A stretch of DNA of 45,874 bases, taken from the NCBI GenBank assembly GCA_903953895.1, contig CAJBLH010000209.1:1-45874 (forward strand). The letters are read 5' to 3'. How positions within the stretch are numbered: position 1 is the stretch's first letter; every line of letters begins with the position of its first letter. Origin of the DNA: an uncultured Desulfobacteraceae bacterium (GTDB lineage: Bacteria; Desulfobacterota; Desulfobacteria; Desulfobacterales; Desulfatirhabdiaceae). The notes below the pieces were generated by a model that ran no database searches, had not been told where the DNA came from, and saw nothing but the letters and a program-made list of their open reading frames with translations. The translations under genes and the position numbers were made by a program. Below are positions 1 to 7,954 of the stretch, piece by piece.

Positions 1-120
1 GAAAAGGTTAAAATCAGTTCCGGCCATTGATTTGAAGACCTTTTGGAAAAGAAGCTCCAATAAACAGGGCGCTGTCGTTTACGGTAATAAATTCTTATAA
101 TTTTCCATGCAAAGTGTTAA

Positions 121-636
121 CTGAGAAATGAAGGATGCCCATTCTTGCGTTTGCCTCTCAGCGCACTCGGCATGCAGGGTGAATTCGTTTTGGCCACGCC
201 GTGGACTTTCGCCTGCTTCAAGTGCAAAGGCGGAGCAAAGGCATATTTCCACGGCGGACTCTCGCCGCAAGAATTGCTGGTACCGGTCATGATTCTCAGC
301 CCGTCTTCCAGACCCGCCGCTGGTCCGCCGGTTGGTATCAACTGGAAGCTCATCCCTGGGAGCCAGAAACTTACGACCCGGTTTTTTTCCGTTCAGATAA
401 CAGGTGTGAACTCCGGGTTATTCGACATTGCATCGCCGAAAGTCCGTGTTGAGTTGCGGGCAAAGGGGAAGATTATTTCGCGTGCCGTCAGCGCTTCCTA
501 CGGATTCGAAGAAGCCACGGGCGATGTGGCGCTTCGAAACGATGGGAGCGATTCCAAGCGGATCGTCCCCAATACGGTCACTCTCATGATTACTGAGGAG
601 CCGGATCAGAAGAGTGTCGGGTTGCACTTGTTTTAA
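121..636 (+). pseudogene. PglZ-type protein, C-terminal remnant
   Basis: The open frame runs from just after a TAA at 118-120 to a TAA at 634-636. It carries the hallmark HGGLSPQELLVPVM of the C-terminal part of PglZ-domain proteins (alkaline phosphatase superfamily), followed by a beta-rich tail. PglZ proteins are a core part of BREX-type phage defence and related islands and are usually 600-900 residues; only about 160 residues remain, so the catalytic metal-binding core is gone. The only usable start is a TTG at 145 with no ribosome binding site. The last ten or so codons run into sequence that in another frame belongs to a sugar transferase, so the natural C-terminus is also replaced. No other BREX gene (pglX, brxC, brxL) is in view. 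The family call rests on one motif and the general pattern. Confidence 0.55.
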
Positions 637-1060
637 TGCCGATAAGAAGTTGGATGAAATATTAACCAATGATGTTGCCGCCAGGAAGGAATGGGACAAA
701 ACGTTTAAGCTTAAACATGATCCTCGGGTGACGTGGATCGGTCGATTTTTAAGAAAAACCAGCCTGGACGAATTGCCCCAGTTTATCAATGTACTCAAAG
801 GGGATATGAGCATTGTAGGTGCACGCCCTATCGTGTCCCATGAGCTAAGTTGTTACTACAAAGAAAATGGCGGGCTCTACTGCTCCATGAAACCTGGTAT
901 CGCCGGCCCCTGGCAGGTAAGCAATCGAAGCGATACCGAGAATTACGCAGAACGCGTGGCCCTGGATACATGGTATGTGCTTAACCGATCTTTTTGGCTG
1001 GATATGAAGATTATCTTGAAGACGGTGGGGTGTATGATCAGGGGGAAAGGGGCGTATTAG
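607..1060 (+). pseudogene. WbaP/WcaJ-type sugar-1-phosphate transferase, C-terminal remnant
   Basis: The frame encodes the catalytic C-terminal half of a bacterial polyprenyl-phosphate sugar-1-phosphate transferase (PF02397), which starts capsule or O-antigen synthesis at the inner membrane. Visible family blocks are NADKKLDEIL, the KHDPRVTWIG segment, RKTSLDELPQ with the expected Asp-Glu catalytic dyad, GARPIV, MKPGIAGPWQVS and the RVALDTWYV segment, ending RGKGAY as usual. Everything before the NADKKL block is missing, including the membrane helix and phosphate-binding part; intact family members are about 200 to 470 residues, against roughly 145 here. The first possible start (GTG at 614) lies inside the PglZ remnant, so the two genes were joined by a deletion or recombination event near 606-625. 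Function is unlikely. Confidence 0.8.
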
Positions 1061-1107
1061 GGCAGAGGACGGAAATGCGGGATGGCTGAGGGCTGAGAAG
1101 ATAGTGA

Positions 1108-1803
1108 GTGGACAAACTCCTGATCCGGGTTGATTATGACAGTTGGAATCCAGCGATTCTGTCGGGTAATCCGTTCGCCGCATCCATCCAGAATGATAAT
1201 TTTTCGGACCGGGGTTTTTGGATGGAGCTGGAGAAGGACCTTTCCCAGAAGCGGCAGTATCTGGACTATGACAGGTATAAAATTCCGGTAACCAGTGTGG
1301 CCGTATTAGCGGATAACTCACCATTATGGAACCCGCCCCCGTTTCAATACGGGATGTGGGGTTCCACAATGGGCCTGGACTATTTAAAAACAAAACTCCT
1401 TGATTATAAAGATAAATGGCTTTATCTTGAAAACCATGACAACCGTTTGCCATCGTGGTAATGGCCCACTTGAAAGCGCTGGAAACAAGAAAGGACCATT
1501 TGTCAAGAAAGCAGTGGAAAATCGGACTGAAAAAAGCTCCAGTATCAAAAAGGCTATTCAAGAACAGGGGTTTTGAATCTCTACGCGTTTATAGACTGGG
1601 TATTGGCCTTGCCGGATGCGCTTGAGAAAATCTTCCTTGAAGATTTAAGGGAATTTGAAAAGGAGAAAAAAATGCCATATATAACCAGTGCTGAAAGAAT
1701 GGGCAGGAAGGAAGGACGGTGCCTATAATACCTGTGTAAACCTGATCCGGAACATGAAAAAGAATAACCTGACCGGGCAGGAAATTGCGCATCTAAGGAA
1801 ATA
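1108..1803 (+). pseudogene. Rpn family (PD-(D/E)XK nuclease/putative transposase), frameshifted remnant
   Basis: Three reading frames must be stitched to rebuild a protein of the Rpn recombination-promoting nuclease type. The first frame (1108-1461) carries DRYKIPVTSVAVLADNSPLW and the KLLDYKDKW block. Restoring one C near 1441-1447 turns the terminal NRLPSW-stop into NPFAIVVMAHLKALETRKD, the usual continuation of the family. A second shift between about 1530 and 1590 leads to FIDWVLALPDALEKIF and KMPYITSAERMGRKEG, the family's typical end, with a decayed tail (NNLTGQEIAHL) to about 1803. The N-terminal nuclease core is mostly missing. Such genes are numerous in Desulfobacterota and decay often. 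No terminal inverted repeats or target duplication were seen. Confidence 0.8.
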
Positions 1804-2053
1804 TGCGGGAATACACATCCTTTTTGCTTTTACCAACATGAAAAAAATGGCCTCAATTCAAACCATCCCTGCGCGAGTCCAGCTCATGGCTGGTAGTCAT
1901 CCTGCGTCTGGTGGGCAGTGGGATTACAGCGCTTTTTATTTATCCACGGCTCGGTTTACATGATGTAGTCAGCCTGCGCATCGAAAACTGGATTGATTCC
2001 CAATAGCCATTCAATTTTTAGCGAAGTACATAATTCATTTGAAACTACATGAG

Positions 2054-2401
2054 TCAGACCTGTTTCGTCGGATGTCCGGATATCCAGTCACGAAGGGCGG
2101 AGTCAATGCGTGATTGCCAGCCAGCCCCTGTTGCCTTGAAGTATTCAACTACATCAGGCGAAAGCCGAATTGCTAATGATTTTTTTGTAGGAGCTTTTTG
2201 TGGTCCACGGAGTCTTGGACGATGGACTGTGACTCGCGCCAAGTCTTCATCAGTTTTCAGAAAATTATCTGGGTCTTCCATTGCCATTCGTTCAACTTCT
2301 TCTTCAGTTAAGTTGCGGACGCGTTCCCAGTCAGTCATGTCGCCGCCTGCGGCACGCATGGCCTTGATTTCTTCAGATGTCATTCTAACGATTTTGCCCA
2401 T
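2054..2401 (-). CDS. brnA: BrnA family antitoxin
   Basis: This 115-residue protein matches the BrnA antitoxin family (PF14384). It has a charged N-terminal region (SEEIKAM, LTEEEVERMA) and a C-terminal ribbon-helix-helix-type DNA-binding segment, visible as KKSLAIRLSPDVVEYFKATG followed by WQSRIDSALRDWI. In BrnTA systems BrnA binds and neutralises the RNase toxin BrnT and represses the operon. Its start overlaps the 3' end of the brnT remnant by 22 bases, the normal toxin-then-antitoxin order. The coding frame is intact whereas the toxin is frameshifted, so the antitoxin may now act only as a repressor or as a shield against related BrnT toxins. Confidence 0.88.
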   Translation of the reverse strand: MGKIVRMTSEEIKAMRAAGGDMTDWERVRNLTEEEVERMAMEDPDNFLKTDEDLARVTVHRPRLRGPQKAPTKKSLAIRLSPDVVEYFKATGAGWQSRIDSALRDWISGHPTKQV

Positions 2402-2662
2402 AAGTAGTGTCTCCTTTCCTTGCGACTGGCTTTACGCAGCGAGATAAAGCGAACAGCATTACCTCGAACGGTATAGGTGAGAGTCAGGGCCATGAGTTCG
2501 CCCTCAATCATGGGCGACATCGCACCATCGATGTTCATGCGAACGATGACTTTCAGATGTAACCTTGTCGAGTGACTCGTACACAAGATCGCCGTATGAA
2601 AGATCATATCCGTGCTTTTCGATGTTTGTCAGACGTTTGGTTTCATCCCATTCGTAAATCAT
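2380..2662 (-). pseudogene. brnT: BrnT family toxin, single-base frameshift
   Basis: Reading from ATG 2662 gives MIYEWDETKRLTNIEKHGYD, the canonical N-terminus of the BrnT RNase toxin. The frame then stops shortly after RWCDVAHD. Removing one base from the GGG run at 2512-2514 (plus-strand view) restores DVAMIEGELMALTLTYT and continues through FISLRKASRKERRHY to the normal end at 2380, giving about 93 residues, the family length. The catalytic His/Asp/Arg-type residues of the two halves are all present. The lesion is one inserted base in a short homopolymer, so it is either a recent inactivation or a sequencing error. It sits directly upstream of brnA in the standard operon. Confidence 0.82.
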
Positions 2663-3038
2663 GTTTATTGTATATACGATTTGATTTGATTAACCAACGG
2701 AAAAGTTTAACAAGTGCAGCAACACATGAACAATAACAGCAGCCAAAATATTTACGTCTGTGCTGATGCCCGACTGCCCGGACAATTTTGTTCTGCGAGG
2801 GACCGATTGGGTTGAGCAGAAACTTCACCATGCGGGCCTTTTGCCGGACTGTCGACGACATGGTGTAGCAGTGTGGAGTGGGATCAGACAGAGATTAATG
2901 CTGAATTTACGGATATGGCACACATGAACAGTAATGTCGATCAACGTGTGCGTATTTCAGCCCACAGCGGCTGTGGTTAATGATGTCGCGCTATTTTCGA
3001 AGGTCTGGTCGGTACCAATTTGCATCGGGATGGAAAAC
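2663..3038. other. Intergenic region upstream of brnTA
   Basis: About 375 bases without a convincing gene lie between the brnT start and the end of the Fic gene. A 72-codon minus-strand frame (2643-2861) overlaps the brnT promoter region and shows no recognisable motif, so I do not call it. The AT-rich stretch at about 2665-2690 directly upstream of brnT is the likely place for the autoregulated brnTA promoter, but no clear operator repeat could be assigned. Confidence 0.4.
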
Positions 3039-4550
3039 TTAGTTCCTCGCGTATCCCTTTCTGACAGCGTTTTCCATCCTGACCAATTCGTCATCGGTCA
3101 GGAATCCGAAATGCGATTCTCTCTTTCTTTCCGAAAGACGATCGTTGTTTTGCAGGCAGAGCTGGATAAAGAGATCGATGATGCGGTCGGGCATGTCCAC
3201 GATCTCCTGGATCGCCTGCTTGGTCTTGTCGTAATTTACCAGGAAATCGAGTTCTTCCACCAGTTCGTGCGCGATGGTGAGTTTGATGAAATCGTATAAC
3301 GCCTCCGCCTGGGCCGTCATATCGATATACCGATACAAACGCCCGGTCTTACCCGGCACGGTTATCTGGCCGAGATCGTCCAAGTCGTATTCAACCAGCC
3401 GCATCAGTGGGTTTGAGAACGCCTCCAGGGAGTGATCGTAAAGTGCCGGATTTTTCAGCATGGCGGCGGAGACCGGGATCATGAGCCCTTTCGGAATCGC
3501 GCCGCGCAGGAACAGGATGTTGTAAATGAGAAACCGATGAATACGGCCGTTACCGTCCTCGAAGGGATGCATGAAGACGAACCCGTAAGAGATGGCGGCG
3601 GCATGGATAATGGCGGAGACAGAACCTTCCTTCATCACTTGGTGGGCAGTGATCAGGCCCTCCATCAGTTCCGGGAGATCGTCAGGCTTCGGGCAGACAT
3701 AATGAACGAGCTGTTTCTGGTAGGAAATCGTCTGGCCGACGTAGTTCTGGTTGGTCCGGTAGTCCTTTTCTCGGAATCTGGGATCGACGATGCGATTTTG
3801 CACGTCTATCAGGAGAGGCTTTTCGCAAAAATCCTTTTGTTCGGCCATCTCCAGCAGGCCAATGAATTTCTCTGTCCGGGATGCGCTTGGCTTGATGTGT
3901 TCGATCTCGAATGAGGATTTGGTTTCCTTTTTATAAAGATAACTCAATGCCCGTCTGAGAATCTCAGGAGGATAGGAGGTAACGACATCTTCGCACCGTT
4001 TCCGCAGGTCGATTTCTTCCAAGGCGGCGAGTTTTTCGGTGCGCCGGATGATGGGACAGAAGGTTCTTCCGCCAAGCGAATTGTCGATGACCCTTTGACG
4101 CTGCACGCGTCGGCCGGCCGCTGATGTGTAATAACGGTTCGGCTCAAGCAGCTCGATGTAATTCCCCTTGATCATATCCGGCAGCGAGAGTTCCCGTCCG
4201 GTCAAGAATTCGTATATGAACCAAACCCTGCGGACATATTTTCCGGTGGGTTTCGAGCTGATCCAGGCAGCCATCTCGTCTGCCGGGGCCACGTCGAACA
4301 AGGCCGACATGAGTCCCAGGTTGACGCCATCATATTTGAGGGCGAACTCCAGATGGTCGCCCGTCCTATCTCCGGGCCAATAGGACTGGGGATAGATGGA
4401 TTCCACCTGCCCATCCTGAATGGTCGAGCGGAGTGTCCCGGTCGGGCTGACGGCGGACGTGTGCCAGTTCGGCAAAACGCTCAATCCGTAAGTCTCGATC
4501 AGAAACGCATATCCTGCCAGCCTGTTCTGTCTCGTGTCCAATGCCATCAC
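3039..4550 (-). CDS. Fic family protein (AMPylase-type)
   Basis: A 503-residue protein with the complete Fic active-site motif HPFEDGNGR at roughly residues 325-335. In this family the His acts as general base and the motif transfers AMP (or another nucleotide moiety) to Ser/Thr/Tyr of a target protein. The N-terminal 200 residues are helical and family-specific. The segment SFEIEH around residue 215 fits the autoinhibitory (S/T)xxxE pattern, although the usual following Gly/Asn is His here; this part is inference. The C-terminal third is helical and may bind the target or DNA. The start is either GTG 4550 or ATG 4547, with only a weak ribosome binding site. It stands alone between the brnTA remnant and decayed genes, with no antitoxin gene beside it, so any restraint is probably internal. 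Confidence 0.85.
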   Translation of the reverse strand: MMALDTRQNRLAGYAFLIETYGLSVLPNWHTSAVSPTGTLRSTIQDGQVESIYPQSYWPGDRTGDHLEFALKYDGVNLGLMSALFDVAPADEMAAWISSKPTGKYVRRVWFIYEFLTGRELSLPDMIKGNYIELLEPNRYYTSAAGRRVQRQRVIDNSLGGRTFCPIIRRTEKLAALEEIDLRKRCEDVVTSYPPEILRRALSYLYKKETKSSFEIEHIKPSASRTEKFIGLLEMAEQKDFCEKPLLIDVQNRIVDPRFREKDYRTNQNYVGQTISYQKQLVHYVCPKPDDLPELMEGLITAHQVMKEGSVSAIIHAAAISYGFVFMHPFEDGNGRIHRFLIYNILFLRGAIPKGLMIPVSAAMLKNPALYDHSLEAFSNPLMRLVEYDLDDLGQITVPGKTGRLYRYIDMTAQAEALYDFIKLTIAHELVEELDFLVNYDKTKQAIQEIVDMPDRIIDLFIQLCLQNNDRLSERKRESHFGFLTDDELVRMENAVRKGYARN

Positions 4551-4567
4551 ACTTCAAAAAATCGTTA

Positions 4568-5135
<568 letters not shown>

Positions 5136-5139
<4 letters not shown>

Positions 5140-5290
5140 CGGCACTTCTTCTGAAGCAGGATTTCACTGAAGCCGTTTCTGAGCATATCCTGCAATTCGA
5201 CGATTTCGCTGAACCCATTTTCTTTATAAAAAGATCGCGCAGGAATATTGAACGAAGATACTGTTGACCAGATATTGCCGGGACGCTTTT
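5136..5290 (-). pseudogene. GNAT-type acetyltransferase, C-terminal remnant
   Basis: The frame ending at the TGA 5138-5136 reads TVSSFNIPARSFYKENGFSE, then IVELQDMLRNGFSEILLQKK. This is the pattern of the last two strands and helix of GNAT N-acetyltransferases (a 'FYxxxGF' turn followed by a hydrophobic strand ending in LxK). Nothing of the acetyl-CoA pyrophosphate loop remains, and the frame is closed upstream by a TGA. It is followed by the methyltransferase stub in an overlapping start/stop arrangement. Confidence 0.45.
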
Positions 5291-5328
5291 GATTTCATCA
5301 ATTGCAGAAAACGGCATGTCAGTGGCAG

Positions 5329-6363
5329 TCATTTCACTTTCCCCGCAGACGCTTTGTCATAATGAAGATTGTCTCCCGGCACAAGTTCAAAGCATTCCTT
5401 AACGGCAACCGCCGGTCCGTGGGTCAGGAGTTCACTGACCGTTACGAAATCGAATCCCATTTCCTGAAGTCTGGGAATAAAAATGGGGAGTGCGCGGGAT
5501 GTTTCATGTCCGCGACCATTGGCGTGGCAGATGACGATGGATCCAGGGTGAGATTTCTGTAAAATCGCATCGGCGATCATCTGGGCAGAACGGTTGGGGG
5601 ATGGATCGCCGGAGACAACATCCCACTGGATGGCCATCAGACCGAAACGATTCAGCATATCCAGCGCCAGTGGCGTACAGGCGCCATATGGAAACCGGAA
5701 TAAGCATAGGCTTTCTGGAACTTTATTCATTTCAGACGGGTCAATCCCGGCCGACAGCGTTCTTTGCCGAAGCGTTTCCCAAAAAGATTCATATTGCACC
5801 TGGGTCCGGAGAATCTGGGTCTGCATACGGGATGAATCGATCGTTCGGAAATTGGCATGACTCCAGGAATGGTTTCCGATCTCGAAAAGTGGATCTGCCA
5901 TGAGCTGCAAAATTTTTTCGGGATGCGATACCATCCACATACCGCCAGCAAAAAATGTCGCTTTTACCTGATGCCCTCTGAGATAATTGATGATATCTGC
6001 ATCATAGCCGGATTTCCGGTTTGTCGATTCACACAGATCAAACGTCAATGCAATGACTTTTTGACTGTAACGGGGCGTAACACAGCGGAGGGAACCCTGG
6101 AATTCCTTGGTCAGTGGCGCATGAATATTTGCAGGAATCTCCTGTAGCGGCCAACGCCGATATCCCCGCTCGACGCCTGTTTTATCTTCAGGCTTTCCCA
6201 GCAATTCTTGGGGCGTCCAGAGCGTCGTTAAAATCGTTTGAGAGCCGAATGTTTTTTGAACAGCGGAAGTTGTACCGGAAATAACCGCATCCGGATTATC
6301 CCCGGCCAGGCAGAATGGGCTCGAAAAAAATATCAGCGACAGCGCAATAAATGTATTGATCAT
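5329..6363 (-). CDS. Exported NodB-type polysaccharide deacetylase
   Basis: A 344-residue protein beginning at ATG 6363 with a signal peptide (MINTFIALSLIFFSS...CLAG). A longer frame from 6453 would run through the palindrome upstream and lacks sense. The NodB/PgdA catalytic motifs are in order: ALTFDLCE (motif 1, the TFDLCE variant with one metal-site Asp), the HSWSH metal-binding pair in IGNHSWSHANF (motif 2), RFPYGA (motif 3), WDVVSGDPSP (motif 4) and IVICHANGRG (motif 5). The likely reaction is metal-dependent N- or O-deacetylation of an envelope polysaccharide or peptidoglycan in the periplasm. A perfect GC-rich hairpin lies between its start and the dsrC terminator and could influence translation. 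The gene is probably transcribed alone. Confidence 0.85.
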   Translation of the reverse strand: MINTFIALSLIFFSSPFCLAGDNPDAVISGTTSAVQKTFGSQTILTTLWTPQELLGKPEDKTGVERGYRRWPLQEIPANIHAPLTKEFQGSLRCVTPRYSQKVIALTFDLCESTNRKSGYDADIINYLRGHQVKATFFAGGMWMVSHPEKILQLMADPLFEIGNHSWSHANFRTIDSSRMQTQILRTQVQYESFWETLRQRTLSAGIDPSEMNKVPESLCLFRFPYGACTPLALDMLNRFGLMAIQWDVVSGDPSPNRSAQMIADAILQKSHPGSIVICHANGRGHETSRALPIFIPRLQEMGFDFVTVSELLTHGPAVAVKECFELVPGDNLHYDKASAGKVK

Positions 6364-6375
6364 CGTTTCGAATAT

Positions 6376-6418
6376 CCCCCTCCCAGCCTCCCCCCGCTGG
6401 GGGGAGGCTGGGAGGGGG
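6376..6418. repeat. Perfect GC-rich palindrome, 20-bp arms, 3-base loop
   Basis: Left arm 6376-6395 and right arm 6399-6418 are exact reverse complements with a GCT spacer. The core (CCTCCCCCGCTGGGGGAGG type) recurs at 43240-43260, so it belongs to a dispersed palindromic family rather than being a one-off terminator. Here it lies 12 bases upstream of the deacetylase start, and the arm nearest the gene contains the purine-rich stretch that would be its ribosome binding site. Confidence 0.85.
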
Positions 6419-6431
6419 GCAGGGTTGGGCG

Positions 6432-6468
6432 AAAAACAAAAAAGGCCCTGCAATGACTTGCAGGACCC
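6432..6468 (-). terminator. Rho-independent terminator of dsrC
   Basis: On the minus strand the 7-bp stem CCTGCAA/TTGCAGG with a 4-base loop (6447-6464) is followed by GGCC and two T runs (6432-6443). It lies about 45 bases after the dsrC stop codon and fits an intrinsic terminator. Confidence 0.75.
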
Positions 6469-6509
6469 TTACAGACATATGAACCGTCTTGATTCTTGAA
6501 AAAAGAGAA

Positions 6510-6827
6510 TTAGACGCAGCCGGTCGGTTTCGGAAGGCCGGCCATTTTACAGGCTCCCTTGCCAGGACCTGACGGAAACAGCTCGTAGATGTGTTTCAGC
6601 TTGAAGCCGGTGACCTTGGAAAGCACGCGAACCATCGGAGCGATACCGTTCTTCTCGTAGTATTCTCTCAGCATGGTGATAACCTTGCGATGTTCTTCGT
6701 TGAGTTCGTCGATACCTTCTTCTTTTTTCACAAACTGGACCCATGCTTCCGACCAGTTGGTGTAAGAATCAATAAAACCGTCTTCATCTACCACAAACTT
6801 TGTACCCTGAAATTCGATTTCTGGCAT
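6510..6827 (-). CDS. dsrC: DsrC, sulfur-carrier protein of dissimilatory sulfite reduction
   Basis: A 105-residue DsrC/TusE-family protein. The C-terminal arm has both conserved cysteines, Cys93 in GACKMAG and the penultimate Cys104 in PKPTGCV, with ten residues between. This is the arrangement of true DsrC, whose arm enters the DsrAB siroheme site and leaves as a trisulfide that is reduced by the DsrMKJOP membrane complex. The N-terminal part (EIEFQGTKFVVDEDGFI) is also typical. A strong ribosome binding site (AGGAGG, 9 bases upstream) precedes the ATG. The gene has its own near-consensus promoter and terminator, so it is monocistronic, as is usual in sulfate reducers where dsrC is unlinked to dsrAB. 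It strongly indicates a sulfite- or sulfate-respiring organism. Confidence 0.96.
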   Translation of the reverse strand: MPEIEFQGTKFVVDEDGFIDSYTNWSEAWVQFVKKEEGIDELNEEHRKVITMLREYYEKNGIAPMVRVLSKVTGFKLKHIYELFPSGPGKGACKMAGLPKPTGCV

Positions 6828-6895
6828 TTACATTCCTCCTTGGTTTATGATTATTCTAATGGCAATCTGCCTGCAATCTTAAAAATAAGTTATTT

Positions 6896-6924
6896 TAATT
6901 ATCCCATTGGTCTGATATTGTCAA
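6896..6924 (-). promoter_or_regulatory. Predicted sigma70-type promoter of dsrC
   Basis: On the minus strand a perfect TTGACA (6924-6919) is followed after 17 bases by TAATTA (6901-6896), about 70 bases upstream of the dsrC start. The spacing and the -35 match are ideal; the -10 is weak. Confidence 0.6.
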
Positions 6925-7012
6925 CATGAAAATGGAAACCGCTCGGCTCCAAGTGAAGACCCAATGTCGATTCGACAATCAATCGCTATGATTTCCAGCC
7001 AATATTCCGAAT

Positions 7013-7034
7013 AAATCCGGGCAGGGGCGGATTT
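7013..7034 (-). terminator. Possible terminator hairpin after the hdr operon
   Basis: A 7-bp perfect stem (AAATCCG/CGGATTT) with an 8-base loop lies about 55 bases after the last gene of the hdrA operon. No clear U tract follows, so it may be only a weak or Rho-dependent end point. Confidence 0.35.
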
Positions 7035-7090
7035 CAAACCCGTTCCTACAAATGGCTGTGATAATCATGCTGTTAAAAAACAAACCGGAA

Positions 7091-7936
7091 TCAATACTCT
7101 TTAGGCATATTCGTCAACTGGGCCAGCGTGAATACCGGCCCGTCTTTGCACACGAATTCTTTTCCCACGTTGCACCGGCCGCACATGCCGATGCCGCACT
7201 TCATCCGATTTTCCAAAGACATGATGATGTGATCATGGGCATAACCCATCTTGTCTAAAACCGGCTGGGTAAACTTGATCATGATGGGCGGCCCGCAGAT
7301 GATGGCAAAAGTATCGGCATCCGCTTCGGGCGCTTTCTGCTCGGTGATGGTCGGCACGAACCCGACATTGTATTTCCAGCCTGGATCATTGGCAGCATCC
7401 ACGGTAATGTGCATGTGGATATCATCGCGGCGTTCCCAGGCTGCCAGTTCATCCCGATACAGCAGCATACCGGGGGATCTGGCGCCGTAGATGACGTTGA
7501 TGTCTTTGAATCTGGATCGGTTGGCCGGATCGAGCATGTAAACAATGGAAGAGCGCAGCGTGGTGAAGGCGAATCCACCACCGATGATCACCACGTTTTT
7601 TCCTTCCAGGGCCTCCCAGGGGTAGGAATTCCCAAGAGGTCCGCGAAGTCCCATAATGTCTCCCACTTTCATGGCGTGCAGAAATGAGGACACCAGACCC
7701 ACTTTGTTGACAGTGAATTTCACAAAGCCTTTTTCCGTCGGAGAAGAGGCGATGCCGATGGGGATTTCCCCTTTTCCGGTAACCGACAATTCCGCAAACT
7801 GCCCGGCTTTGTATGCAAATTTTTCTTCATCTTCGGGATCGAGAAAAACGAATTTGAATGTCTTTAAATTCTTGTCTTCGGTTTCGGTGATGATTTCATC
7901 GATGCGAACCGGATAAGGCATATATGGATTTTGCAC
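7091..7936 (-). CDS. FAD/NAD(P)-binding oxidoreductase, sulfhydrogenase gamma/FloxA-like
   Basis: A 281-residue protein of the ferredoxin-NADP reductase-like family. It has an N-terminal FAD barrel (residues 1-100, AGQFAELSV and PIGIASSP as the flavin motif), a Rossmann domain starting at VVIIGGGFAF (about 114) and a C-terminal 2Fe-2S cysteine cluster CGIGMCGRC with a fourth Cys in FVCKDG. Related subunits (sulfhydrogenase HydG, AsrB, FloxA) pass electrons from NAD(P)H to iron-sulfur partners in the cytoplasm. The start is GTG 7936, preceded by GGGGGAG at ideal distance. It is the last gene of the five-gene hdrA operon, 18 bases after its beta-like partner. The nucleotide-binding motif reads GGGFAFTTLRS instead of the common GGGIG.APLRS, so cofactor preference is uncertain. 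Confidence 0.85.
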   Translation of the reverse strand: MQNPYMPYPVRIDEIITETEDKNLKTFKFVFLDPEDEEKFAYKAGQFAELSVTGKGEIPIGIASSPTEKGFVKFTVNKVGLVSSFLHAMKVGDIMGLRGPLGNSYPWEALEGKNVVIIGGGFAFTTLRSSIVYMLDPANRSRFKDINVIYGARSPGMLLYRDELAAWERRDDIHMHITVDAANDPGWKYNVGFVPTITEQKAPEADADTFAIICGPPIMIKFTQPVLDKMGYAHDHIIMSLENRMKCGIGMCGRCNVGKEFVCKDGPVFTLAQLTNMPKEY

Positions 7937-7954
7937 AGTACTCCCCCTTTCTGG

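Noticed and set aside
845-1561. 238-codon minus-strand frame over the sugar transferase and Rpn remnants
   Set aside because: The plus strand here carries recognised protein families; the minus frame is Pro/Ser-rich nonsense without motif.
1688-1963. 91-codon plus-strand frame
   Set aside because: Its first third is the decayed tail of the Rpn pseudogene in another frame; the rest has no similarity.
2643-2861. 72-codon minus-strand frame upstream of brnT
   Set aside because: It overlaps the brnT start, has odd composition and no motif.
6363-6453. Upstream start of the NodB gene at 6453
   Set aside because: The extra 30 codons run through the GC palindrome and would place the signal peptide internally; ATG 6363 gives a normal signal peptide.
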